Positions 11,486 to 21,742 of a DNA stretch of 64,000 nt are shown in pieces. Within the stretch, counting starts at the first letter, position 1. Each line of letters begins with the position of its first letter. A program made the translations under genes and the position numbers. This DNA is from Diorhabda sublineata (Eukaryota; Arthropoda; Insecta; Coleoptera; Chrysomelidae). The stretch spans positions 10,121,805 through 10,185,804 of the forward strand of contig NC_079484.1 of assembly GCF_026230105.1 (NCBI RefSeq), given 5' to 3'. The notes beneath the pieces are model-generated. The model was not told where the DNA came from. It saw nothing but the letters and a program-made list of their open reading frames with translations, and searched no databases.

Positions 11486-12735
11486 CGAGGATGTATTGAT
11501 ATCTAGTTAGTCTAGACCAGTTCTATGCATAAACAAAATATTGCGATACCATAGTAACGAACAATAAATTATTAGAAGTGTCAGTGTAAAGTTTGCCGTC
11601 AAAAAAGTGAACCAGATTTACGCAATAAATTGAAAGAAAAAAGATGTCCACCGAAATTGTGAAAATCAAAAAATTGGAGTATCGAGCCATCATCAAGTAC
11701 CTGTATTTAAAAGGGTTAAGAGGTAAGCAGATTTACGAAGATATGCTTAATACCCTTGGTGATCATCCTTCGGATGCGACCGTGAAAAATTGGACTGCAA
11801 GCTTCAAAAGAGGTAAATTTTCCATTGAAGATGATGACCGATCGGGAAGGTCAGTTTATATATCAGTCCCCGAAAATATCGATGCAGTTAATGACATGAT
11901 ATTATCAGACCGTCGAATTGGGCTAAAACGGTTATCTGAAGCACTGAATATTTCATAAGAAACGCGTTCATCATATAGCTCACGTCAAGTTGGACATGAG
12001 AAAAATTGCTGCACAATGGATCCCCAAATGTTTGAATGTTGACCAAAAGCGTGCAAGAGTAGAAGCATCGCGTTCGATCTGTGCTCGATTTGAAAACGAT
12101 GTAGACTTCTTAAACCGAATTGTTACTATGGATGAGACTTGGGTACATTTCTACGATCCAGAAACAAAGCAACAATTGATGGAATGGCGACACTCTGGTT
12201 CTCCAAGACCTAATAAGTTTCGAGTCCAAAAATCTGCTGGAAAAGTTCTTGCTTCAGTTTTTTGAAATTGTCATGGAGTAATCATGATTAATTTTTTGGA
12301 TAAGGGTAGAACAATAACTGGAGATTACTATTCGACATTACTGACCACTCTATGGGAAAAAATTCAAGAGAAAAGACTCGGAAAGCTATCCAAAGGTGCT
12401 TTGTTTTCGCAGTTTTTTCACACAAATCTCATGTTAGCATGCAAAATATTCGTGATTTAGGGTTCGAATTACTAGAACACTCTCCTTATTCAGCAGATTT
12501 GGCTGCGTCCGACTATCATCTTTTTCCTCAACTGAAAAAAAGTTTGAAAGGTCGTAAATTTTATTTGGAGGTCTGGTTTGAAGAGCAAGAAGAAACATAT
12601 TTTTAAAGGTCTAGAGACGGTGCAGGTTCGCTGTAATAAATGTATTCATTTAAGAGAAGAATTTGGTGAGTAATAAAATATTTTGTAATTTAGTTTGGTT
12701 CTATAGTTGGCTAAGAATTTTTCAATATATCCTCG
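11486..12735 (+). mobile_element. mariner element, near full length (copy A)
   Basis: A 1,250-bp mariner with TA at both borders (11484-11485 and 12736-12737) and imperfect terminal inverted repeats that start CGAGGATGTATTG and CGAGGATATATTG. The transposase frame opens at 11644 with an IIKYLYLKGLRGKQI helix-turn-helix, then runs KRGKFSIEDDDRSGRS and ILSDRRIGLKRLSEAL before a stop at 11956. The next frame (from 11990) reads KIAAQWIPKCLNVDQKR, then IVTMDETWVHFYDPE with the first catalytic Asp, then SAGKVLASVF. In the third frame the segment that should read 'SQDNAP-H' reads SQFFHTNL, so the second Asp is lost. SPYSADLAASDYHLFP retains the third. A second copy lies in reverse orientation at 38337-39558. 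Confidence 0.92.
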
Positions 12736-12737
12736 TA

Positions 12738-13170
12738 TTAATATCGATTTTTAATACAACCGTATATTGTGATTTCCAATTCTGACTCAATTAAATGTCC
12801 TGCGACCACATTGGGTACAAGTTGTCAAGAAGAAATAAATTTCTAGAAATTGTTTTCAATGTATTGGAATTGATCATGACTTGAAATTAATATATAAGTG
12901 GACTCTGCTTACTTAAATAAATGAAGATCACAAGAAACAATGAGTGGTGTTTCACCTCGATATTTTCTGATTTAATGGGCAATTTTTTGCCGATATCGGA
13001 CCTTCTACGTCGAATATTACATTTTATTCCTAAATATTGTTGATTTATGTTATTATCTTATAATACAGACCATAGCTTCGCACGAGAGAAAACGGTCTAC
13101 CCTGAGGTACGAAATACACACAACAAATAATATATTCGGAATCCCTTCTTCATCAAGGCTTATTACTACT
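12738..13170. other. no recognised feature
   Basis: AT-rich spacer between the mariner and the second copy of the dispersed repeat; no motif seen on either strand. Confidence 0.4.
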
Positions 13171-13174
13171 TCCA

Positions 13175-14135
13175 TCTATAGACCTTCTGATGCGAGCGAA
13201 CATTGGATGTTACACGTTTCGAATGTGGGATAATGCACGTGTTATTGGAGCAGGTATACAACCAGCGGTAACCAATATTTTAAGTAGGATTTAGCTATGA
13301 ATCTTCTGCAGTCCATTTCTACAATACCTATTCCTTAAACGTATCTAGTAATACTTCAATTAGTTAATTTCCGTTATTAATAAACCCAGCATATTGTAGA
13401 ACAAAGAACGTAATATTTCTGCAATACATCGTCGTGCTATTAGCGTGCCTCTAACAAAATACTTGTTCAAACATCACTTAGCGACCTCCATAAGCAATCA
13501 TTAGTGATCAAGTATAGGCATCATACTGTTTTTCGGCTCATCTCTTCCATCATAACTATACAGACACATTCTAGTCTACGTAAAAAATACAACAACTGTC
13601 CACTCAACAAGTTTGAGTCTACATCTGCTAAAGGGTCCTTCAGCAGGATTGTAAGCTGTCAAATCACTTTTTTTAACTGTACGTCCAAAATGTAAACTGC
13701 TGTTTTATGAGCTTAACGATGGCTGCTTTAGAGGATTCTAGCCGATTTCTTTTGATTTTGTTGTGCAGTAATCTTGAGATAACGATACTTTTGAGCTGTA
13801 GTTTTTCGTTTGGCACTGGTAGGTACGAACAGATCTCCTGACACATCTGTGGTGATCTTTGTGCTATTGAACTAATAATATTCAAATGTTTCCCTATAAC
13901 TTATCAACTTTTTCCAATTGCCAGTAAATTTCCAATTCCAATAGTTCTTCGATGATTTTTATTCATTGTTAAGATTTAAACGTAACCATATGTATGCTAC
14001 TTTTGTACAAATTTACATCTCAAACTTTAAATCGATATAAATGTACAAAAGAAAACGTTTCAAATCACTATAAACGTACATACAGTTGTCGAAATGTTCA
14101 ATCAAACGATCGGTGCTTGACAGTTAACTGACTGT
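13175..14135. repeat. diverged dispersed repeat, copy 2
   Basis: Carries the blocks described at 10.2-10.9 kb: the 'TTATTGGAG...CATTTCTACAATACC' block at 13219-13355, the 'GATGGCTGCTTTAGAG' block from 13711 with about 300 bp of alignable sequence after it (including GATTTAAACGTAACC at about 13973), and a short GGTGCTTGAC block near 14121. Small frames inside (13504-13695 and 13673-13885) have no recognised domain. The mariner at 11486-12735 lies between the two copies. Confidence 0.5.
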
Positions 14136-14613
14136 TGTATCCTTTCCATGATTCCAAGAAATTATGTATCCCATGTACAGGGCCGATAAGGTTCAGTAAA
14201 CATATTAAACCGTTTTCTTCTATTGAAATGTGAAAATTTATAATTTTACCAATTTATAGAATGTAGCGTTTTCTCTAACTCGCGGTGTATATAGGGTGTT
14301 GCGTGTAAAGGTTTGATTAAAAGTAATGGTGAGTACAGTTATGTTAAGAATTTGAAATTAAGCCTAGTTTATCGAGTCCATCGCTGGTTTGGTATTTGCA
14401 TTGTGTAAACAGTTTTGCAAGTCAAGCCAGCGCTGGCTGCCAACACAGGCAAGAATAGAGCGCTCGTCTATTTTTCAAGCCAGTGACCTCCGCCTGTATA
14501 CCCCTCGACCTCCGCACCAGCGTTGCGGGCACGTGAAGACGCATCACGTCAGTTACTGACTAAAGTCCGTACGTTGTGTGTGTATTTGTTTTTTTTTGGA
14601 TTTCAGTGACGAA

Positions 14614-14694
14614 ATGCCAAAAAAATTCAACGAAGAGGATAATTTAAAATTCGTACAACTTTATAGAGAGCACGAATGCTTGTGGGCTAAGTGA
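14614..14694 (+). pseudogene. MADF-domain (Harbinger partner) protein, N-terminal remnant
   Basis: An ATG opens 26 codons starting MPKKFNEEDNLKFVQLYREH and ending CLWAK, then a stop. The pattern 'F...LY..HECLW' is the first helix of the MADF domain, a Myb/SANT-like DNA-binding fold. In PIF/Harbinger elements such a protein accompanies the transposase and is thought to help nuclear import and end binding. Past the stop, a shifted frame reads DAYKNIKIGTSALEQLRVGM, consistent with the next MADF helices. An acceptor-like TTTCAG lies 8 bp upstream of the ATG. The gene is truncated and frameshifted. Confidence 0.6.
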
Positions 14695-14779
14695 TGCATA
14701 CAAAAATATAAAAATAGGCACTTCGGCTCTGGAACAACTTCGTGTAGGAATGAATATAGAAGATCGTTTCCATAACGCC

Positions 14780-15240
14780 TAATATCAGGTGTTTTTTCTA
14801 TTTTAAAACAATGTGTGTTTCATTTAAGCCTCCTTAATAAACTTTTTTAATGTTTCATAAATTTCTCGATAACTTCTAGTATGGATGGCTTAGGAACACG
14901 GTAAAAATTACTCAGGCTTCGATAAATCATTTCAGTTGCAAAGAACGATAACGTTACTTCTAATTTTATTTTTGCTGGTAATGCATCTCTCATCAAAGTT
15001 ATCAGCAGTATCCCGCAACGCCAACCTGTACTCAGAAGGATCTGCTAATCTTAGTTGTTTCAGCAACAAAGCAGGAGCTCCAGTTTTAGGCCTATCGCTT
15101 AACCATTTTCTTATTCAAAGTTGTTTCGCTTTTTTTCCTAATATATCAATCACCTCTTTTCTTAATAGTGCAGAGATGTTCTTCAAACATTTCTTTTTCA
15201 ACAGACTTTGCCACGAATTTATCATTTTTTAACTTGAAAC
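14780..15240 (-). pseudogene. PIF/Harbinger transposase N-terminal remnant
   Basis: On the minus strand from about 15135 one frame reads RKWLSDRPKTGAPALLLKQL then DPSEYRLALRDT and NFDE. This is the segment of HARBI1-like nucleases that precedes the catalytic core ('.W..R...GA...L..EL...D...YR...RM....F..L'). Further on, near 14900, another frame reads IYRSLSNFYRVPKPSILEVI, the 'SYRSLS..FRVP..TIS.II' helix-turn-helix motif of Harbinger transposases. The DDE motifs should follow, but the element ends instead with the convergent MADF remnant. Frameshifts occur between the readable blocks. The 98-codon plus-strand frame at 14936-15232 is antisense to this and is not a gene. Confidence 0.7.
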
Positions 15241-15569
15241 GTTTGCACATCCGAAGAAAATCCGTAAATGAATGACCTCGGGACTAGCGCCAGCATTAGT
15301 GGCTTCTTATAAACTCAGCTTTACGAAACTGAAGATTTTGGATAGCGCTGAGTTCAAATATAATGTTCTGAATGTGGCACATCAGGTTATACCGAAAGTA
15401 GAGGACAACTTTGTGATTCCAATGAGAACCTGATATTTTTCGTTTTCTTTTCAAATTCTATATGGAATTTTAGATAAAATTCGTGCACAGCGACGTGGAA
15501 TCGTAACCGATAAACATGAAATGCTTGCATACAAACAAAAATAACTAACTATATATTTAAAAAGCAAAG

Positions 15570-15950
15570 TTTTACAATGAGTGCTCAAAATAAGCACTAT
15601 CTAATTCTAAACATTTATGAATCCTTTTTACTAAGTTATGTCTCGTAATTCTGGAAATATGGTCGGTGTTGGAGAATTAGAAGCAATTAAGAATTATATC
15701 TTTCTTTGGTCAATACCTGATTTTTAATGTAACATCATATACCAAAATTTAGGGAGCGGGCTGGCCAAACAAACTGGCTCTGATTGGCAATCCATCTACC
15801 GTCAAACATGTCGTAAAGATGCTGAGCAGCACGCAGAAATTTATGAGGAGGTTCTCCATTTTGCTGATATCATGGTAAAACCATTTCTTAATGTGTGTAA
15901 AGATAGTCGTATGACTTCTTCTAAAATGTGGCAATATCTCTCACCATTTT
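15570..15950 (-). mobile_element. DUF4817-type transposase C-terminal fragment
   Basis: Minus-strand translation gives YQQNGEPPHKFLRAAQHLY then RWIANQSQFVWPARSLNF. This corresponds to the 'FQQDGAPPHY...RWIGRG..WPARSPD' block of Tc1/mariner-superfamily transposases. The second catalytic Asp is Asn here (QQN). After a gap of frameshifts the frame NLVKRIHKCLELDSAYFEHSL ends at about 15575, the typical C-terminal tail of this group. The element ends were not paired; a CATCCTGTATA string at about 16186-16196 could be a relic terminus. Confidence 0.65.
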
Positions 15951-16236
15951 AATCATAAAATGTTAATGTTAAAATTATATCTTCTATTATAGTACAACTA
16001 CAACTATCTTGGATATAACGTTTTCTACTAATATGTAGATAGTAATAAGACCAAAAATGGGAATGATGTTGATTAAATAATCCATTTTCGCCAAACTTTG
16101 CTTCATCACACCATCAGACTTTCATTTGAAACATTAAAAGTCAGTATCTTATTTGTGTAAAATTATAAAGCGACAAACTTTGTGATTCATCCTGTATAAT
16201 TTCAGTAAAACACTAGTTCCATGAGGACAATCAAGA

Positions 16237-16450
16237 AGTTCCAAAACTGATTAGTGCATGCAATCCAATTTGAATTTACTCCGATGCAACAAATTAAAAG
16301 TAATAGACTACCAACAAATAATAACGAAGAGTAGTTGTGTTTACGACTGCAGAAATTTACAGTAAGAATTTATTATCTGCAATTTTTCCACGGCGTTTAT
16401 GACTATGCACCAGACATAAAGTAATTGCGATTCTTCCGGTAAATTAGTTC
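16237..16450. repeat. dispersed repeat, copy 1 (pair at 20.9 kb)
   Basis: The block from AAAACTGATTAGTGCATGC through GCAACAAATTAAAAGTAATAG and TGACTATGCACCAGACATAAA recurs in the same orientation at 20875-21066, diverged but collinear. No protein motif is seen. A CCGGGTGGGTA terminus lies near both copies, but downstream of this one (16604) and upstream of the other (20761). Confidence 0.5.
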
Positions 16451-16603
16451 GTGTTTCAATAAAATATGTAATATGTACCTGTAATAAACTAGAGCCGATT
16501 TTAATTGTTATAGGTTGACGTACGTTTTTCTTTTGAATGAATTAAACTGACAAAGGTCGTGTATACAAACTTTTAATTGCGCCAAAAAAGTTTACATGAT
16601 ATA

Positions 16604-18172
16604 CCGGGTGGGTAACTAAGAGCAGCCGTCGGCCATTTCTCAGGATTATATTACTGCTTCAGGGAAAAAAACTATCACAAATGTGGCCCCGAGAACCACG
16701 TGAACATTATTTTTAGAATTGTAAGTCCACCACTGGAGGGCGTATTTGAAAATATGAAATTGAAAAAGCAATATTTTCTTAGAATTCACCCAAACCAATT
16801 CACCCTAACCAAACCCAAAGTTAAGTAGCACTTTATATACAATTATCAATTTCTTTCAACAAATTCCAAACATTTTTCATTTCTCAACTTTTAGTATATC
16901 ACTTCAACTAGTGGCTAGGGGGGAATGAAAAATGTTGGGAATGTTATGAAAAAAAAACGCTTATCTTATTCTTACAATCATATGATCTCTTGTCGTGGGA
17001 CTATTAGTGAGGACTTTTATTCGGCCCCACAAATAAAAATATAAGTTAGGTCTGTAGATCTAGTTGGCCGAATAAATAAACTTCCACCTAATAGGGTATG
17101 TTTGATCGGGCATTTTTTAGATCAAACGAATAGCTAAGGGTATGTCTTCTAAAAAAAATGACAATTCGTTGGTCTGTAAACGTGAGGTGTGGGATTCTAG
17201 GCGTCCAAATAATTGAAACATTTGTTATAGACAGTTAATAGAGAAAGATACTTAGACTTTTTAACATAAGAACTGTCATTTCTTTTAGGAGACATACCAT
17301 TAGCTATTCAACACGTTCTAAGAACATTTTCCGTATATGCTCGGCATTGTTTAAATCAAACATAAACGAGAGGTGGATAGGACGTGGAAGTTTATTTATT
17401 CGAATACCCAGATCTCCAAGACCTAACACCAATAGACTCACGACAAGATATGAAAGGATTAAAAGAATACTACAAGCAATAAGAAGTATTTCAATGGCAG
17501 AAATTGAAACTGCTGTCCTATCCACCTTCCAGGGACTGATTTCATGTATAGAAAAGGAAAGACATTTTGAACACCTAAGGCGTCACTAATAACATAGATA
17601 GTTATTTAACTTGTTGATTGTTACATTTGCTACATGGTTTATTAATTGATTTGTTCTTATTGTGAATATTAGCTTTACATTTAGCAGCAATAAGATTATT
17701 ATGAGAACAGTTTACATTACGTTTGAAGAGAATTTCTCGCCCTTCATTCTTAAACTTTTATGGTTCAATTTTAATTTATTATGAGACATCACAATATCCA
17801 AAATATATGAAACAACGCCTCCAGCTTATTCATATACTTTGTATTGCAGCTCTTTCAAAGTTTATAAAAATCGGATAAGAGAAATCAGAATTATAGGCAA
17901 TTATTTAAAGTCTCTCTTCCACCTTCTATTTAAAGAGATATACTAAAAATTGTGGCATAAAAAATGCGCAGAATTTGTTGAGGAATTCGATTATTGTAAA
18001 ATGCCACATCAAAAATATTGCTTTTTCAATTTAATATTTTCAAAGCCCTCTAGTGGTGGACCTAAAATTCTGAAAATAATTTCCATGTATTTGTCGGGAC
18101 CGCTTTCATTATAATTTTTTTTCCTGAATGGGTAAAAGAATTTAACTACTAGAATTCACAACAACCACCGAA
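16604..18172 (+). mobile_element. Long-TIR Tc1/mariner-type element with DUF4817-type transposase relic
   Basis: A 1.57-kb element bounded by inverted arms. The inner part of the arms is clear: at about 16675-16775 the sequence runs CAGGGAAAAAAAC to GTCCACCACTGGAGGGCG to TTGAAAAAGCAATATTTT, and its reverse complement with mismatches is at 18010-18135. The outer end CCGGGTGGGTA corresponds weakly to the complement near 18160-18172. The only readable coding remnant is the frame 17347-17589. It starts with ERWIGRG (the 'NRWIGRG' block) and ends with LISCIEKERHFEHLRR, the C-terminal tail of this transposase group. The N-terminal half and the second catalytic Asp block were not found. The copy differs from the 26.3- and 35.0-kb copies in its ends, so it is a separate family. 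Confidence 0.75.
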
Positions 18173-18174
18173 TA

Positions 18175-20100
18175 TTTCTTTAAAAATAAAGTTTTTCAAG
18201 TTCTAAATCTTCAAAATACTCCACTGATGTCTTAGCATCCAAATCACTGAGAATCTTTTGTTGTTCGAATAATTTATTTACTGTTTTTTAAATTTGAAGT
18301 CCGCTTCTGATTTAGATCAAACGGCTTGTAATATTTTTCAAACACTAGTCGTTTATTTGTAATTTTACGCCCCCATCCAGAGACTTCCACAATAATTGGT
18401 ATTTGGTCTCGGTTAAAGTTCTTACATACAACTGATACTCATAGAGGACGAAATATTAGTATTGATTTGACTTTTTAACGAAATGCTATGGATTCAAATT
18501 AAGGAATGGACTAAGTGACTGTACAACAGAAGTGACTGCTGAGCCACAATAATTAATTTGATGAAAATATTTCTAACAAAAAACCTATTGGACATGTTAC
18601 ATATTACAAATAGTATTCCATTTCGCTCTCTTCTGTTCCAATTGCCATTAAAAGTGATGACTCTATAAATTCTTTATATTCTTCCATTCCACTAGTTTAC
18701 ACGGTTTTTATACCCCGGCTGAAAGTTAACAATTATTGTTAATCTAGATGAGAATTAGCCAGAAAAAATAATAAATATGTTTTGCCACGTGTGGTTGTAG
18801 AAATACTTTATTACTTATAAAACTTAATTGACTTAATATGAGCAATGGAAAAGTAATTAAAAATGACAGATACAATAGTAAGTCCCTAACATACTTTCAT
18901 CTCCAAACTCCTGATGAATTACTTAAAAAATCTTCAAATCTTGATAAACACGCTTACTCTTTTCATCCATCCAACAAATGTCAAACATTTTTTAATGAGT
19001 CAGTCACAAGATTTTTATAATTTCACTACTTTTAACTCCCAATACTCTTCGACAATGTTTTAGATTGCCATTTGAGCACCTTTTTAATTGTCATTGAGAG
19101 ATTATGAAACCGAAGGTATTCACGATTCTGTGAGTTAACAAATATTCCCTTTTACAGTTTCCCTTGTGTAACATTTGGAAATATTGTTAGCAACTTCCAG
19201 AATGTATCACTTGTCTAGCGCCTTTTTTTCATCAATCACAGTTCAAAATGGATTAATTTTGTCCGGAGTATTCTAGTTTCGAATAGGTCCTTCATTTTTC
19301 ACAAAATTATGCTGTCCTGCAGACAAAGGTAACAAGAAAATTTGCTAATTCAAGCTTCTGGAACCAATAACAAACTGAAGACTTTAGATTAGAAAAATCA
19401 ACGAAGCGCCATTCTGTTTTAATATAATTTTGATTCATAGACATATGTGATTAAACAATGACAGATGGTTGAAGTTACGTTCTACAATGTTCGCGATAAA
19501 AGCGAGCAAATATCGATTTGTATCACGTGATCATAGGTTTTACAGATTGATCGTGGAAATGGCCAAACAAGGATCGAATAACGAAAAAAAAATATGAATG
19601 GAAGTCAACAGTAGTTGAAGTAGAAGTAAATAATTTTTCGGAAGTACTTCCACTTCGTCTTCTTCATTTTTAAAACAATCCAATGCAAACGCATTATGTG
19701 AAGCTACAACTTTTTCCAATGTTCGCATTGAACTTTCGTAAATACAAAAACAACACACAACAGTTAATAACAATCGAATGAAATTGCTAATTTGCAAGCA
19801 CCGAAACGTCAAAAGTCAAAACAAATCTGAGAACTCTCTTTCAGGATTCGGAGCGGAGCGAAATTTCATAAATTCATATAATTGAACGTTAACCGAGCAG
19901 TGAGATCGAAATAAAGTGAATTGCCAACCGAACAATCAGAATCTTCAGATGTACATAACCGAACGCAGTAAAATAAGATAGTACTTTAGAAATGTGACAG
20001 ATGAGATCATGAAACATATGAGAGAAGACACATTATAAGGCTGACTATTTCCTTCGAAAAATTTAAGCCAACCAAAAAGCTGTAATATTTTATGTTTACC
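18175..20100. other. no recognised feature
   Basis: Small frames at 18838-19020 (plus) and 19540-19812 (minus, 90 codons, with a hydrophobic start and an acidic NEEDEVEV patch) carry no recognisable domain. Sequence is AT-rich without long inverted repeats. Confidence 0.4.
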
Positions 20101-20130
20101 TAGCAACGATCAAATTTCAGAGATAATACT

Positions 20131-20166
20131 GCACTAGTGCAAATTATCGATAATTTGCACTAGTGC
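20131..20166. repeat. perfect 36-bp palindrome
   Basis: The arm GCACTAGTGCAAATTATC is followed directly by its exact reverse complement, with no spacer. The arm starts with GCACTAGTGC, itself palindromic. The palindrome lies 120 bp from another long hairpin that shares the 'AATTATCGA-AATTTG' motif. Perfect preservation in an otherwise decayed window suggests recent origin or a functional terminus. Confidence 0.9.
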
Positions 20167-20287
20167 CACATTTTCGTCTAGGATTAATAAACATCATTTG
20201 GTTTTAATTTTATATTTTAAGAAAAGGAACAATTATTGTTTATTTTAAATTAAATTTTTCTCAGGAAATAGTCTGCCAAAATGCCCT

Positions 20288-20378
20288 CTCGTGCATGTCA
20301 AATTGTCTCATAATTTCCTCTCGTGCGCATTCGCGCACTCGAGAAAATTAAATTATCGACAATTTGACATGCACTCGG
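20288..20378. repeat. imperfect hairpin, about 43-bp stem
   Basis: The left arm from CTCGTGCATGTCAAATTGTC reaches GTGCGC. The right arm from GCGCACTCGAG returns to GACAATTTGACATGCACTCGG. They pair with a few mismatches and a loop of about 4 bp. The GC-rich turn (GTGCGCATTCGCGCAC) stands out in AT-rich surroundings. It may be the second terminus of the unit that begins at the 36-bp palindrome. Confidence 0.8.
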
Positions 20379-20874
20379 AACATTAATATTGATAATCGTT
20401 GACGCTATTGACAATTAATAAATGACTCAGATGACAGTTGACAGATGCTAGATTTTCCTCACCACAATGGTTTCTAGTATTCGGGTCACCTTTAGGACAT
20501 ATGATGGCACAAAGATATATAAAGTAGAGCAACATGTAATGCTAATAATCTCACTGATCATCAGGATCACTGCCAAGAGTCAGAACTAAATGTTGCCATT
20601 GAAGATGAGCAAGAATGTATATCTGAATAGTTAATACAAGCAGCAATTTAATAATTGTTCCTTAAAAATGTATAATTTAACAATCATTTAAATTAAATGA
20701 GATGAAAGTTTATCATCTGCTTATTAAATATATAATTTAACGTGTACTAATTTAAAGCGTACCGGGTGGGTAGATTATATTGCACGAAAGTGTAGTGATG
20801 CGGAAGTTCATAGATAAGTACATTAGAATCACACGTGAAATTGCATCAGTTGATAACACAAAGACTAATAATTA

Positions 20875-21066
20875 AACTAAAACTGATTGATGTGTATTAT
20901 GTATTAAAAGCTTCCTTTCTATCGAACGCAGCAAATTAAAAGTGATAGGATGCCAACAAGTACTATAGAGTTGAAAAGAGAATGAAGAACGTTGTACGGT
21001 GGACTACATTTTCCATGAATGACTATACACCATATAAATTGATTGCAGTAAATTATAATTTACGCT
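20875..21066. repeat. dispersed repeat, copy 2 (pair at 16.2 kb)
   Basis: Same orientation as 16237-16450: GCAAATTAAAAGTGATAG, then ATGCCAACAAGTA, then TGACTATACACCATATAAATT. A CCGGGTGGGTAG string at 20761 matches the outer end of the element at 16604, but here no second arm was found within reach. Confidence 0.5.
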
Positions 21067-21069
21067 TTT

Positions 21070-21740
21070 TTAGGATGGAAGGGAATACAAACGGGATTAA
21101 TCCAAAGCGTATTTATAAACATAATACAATATAGATTGATAATAGTGCATATCACAACTCATTATATTGCAGCTAATGCAACTCATTGGAAAAAGTGAAC
21201 AGTGGATCATTGAAAATATTAATATCATATTAGTTACAAACTAAGTTGAAGTATTTACGGAACCTATATAAAGGAACATTTTGATAATAATTAATTGGTA
21301 GCAGAATAAGCTATGAAAGGGAAAGGTTTGGAGGGTGCTTGGCTAGTTAACTAAGATTCCGAATCATAGAAAATAGAGAGTAATCCACTCGGCTTCAGTC
21401 CTCGAAGTGAACCACTACCAATCTAGGTCGAAATTGCCCGTACTAATTTAACCTAACCTAATTGCTATACAAAATTAGTATTAGAAACCTTATAACTTGA
21501 ATAATACATTCAATGAGGATGGTAATCTCGTTGGAATGATTAATATTATTAACAATTTAACATATTATAAATTCATGTTTAACCCAATTGGAACAATATG
21601 ATAATTAGGAAACAATTACTTCTTGCGAGAATTTATGAATTCATTTTGGATACGGTCAAGTCTATCAATGCAATCAATACTTTGAGCATTTCAAATTATT
21701 GGTTCGAAACTTAAGACACTGTTTTCGTGAATAAAGATCG
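21070..21740. other. no recognised feature
   Basis: AT-rich. Contains one AACCTAACCTAA string (about 21449-21460), common in insect genomes and not a telomeric array. No reading frame of note. Confidence 0.4.
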
Positions 21741-21742
21741 CA

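Larger units (their letters stand above)
14361..15320. mobile_element. PIF/Harbinger DNA transposon, decayed
   Basis: A 960-bp element flanked by TTA on both sides (14358-14360 and 15321-15323), the 3-bp target typical of PIF/Harbinger. Its ends are imperfect inverted repeats: AGCCTAGTTTATCGAG on the left and AGCTGAGTTTATAAGA on the complement of the right. It contains both genes expected of the superfamily: a MADF/Myb-SANT-like DNA-binding protein start on the plus strand and a nuclease-type transposase on the minus strand, arranged convergently. Both are broken. The element is much shorter than an intact Harbinger (commonly 2.5-3.5 kb), so most of the DDE domain is missing. Confidence 0.75.

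Noticed and set aside
14936..15232. 98-codon plus-strand frame with a signal-peptide-like start
   Set aside because: It is antisense to the Harbinger transposase fragment, and the hydrophobic start is coincidental.
15749..15934. Minus-strand frame with a hydrophobic segment resembling a secreted peptide
   Set aside because: It overlaps, in another frame, the transposase block with QQNGEPPH and RWIANQSQFVWPARS, which is the better explanation.
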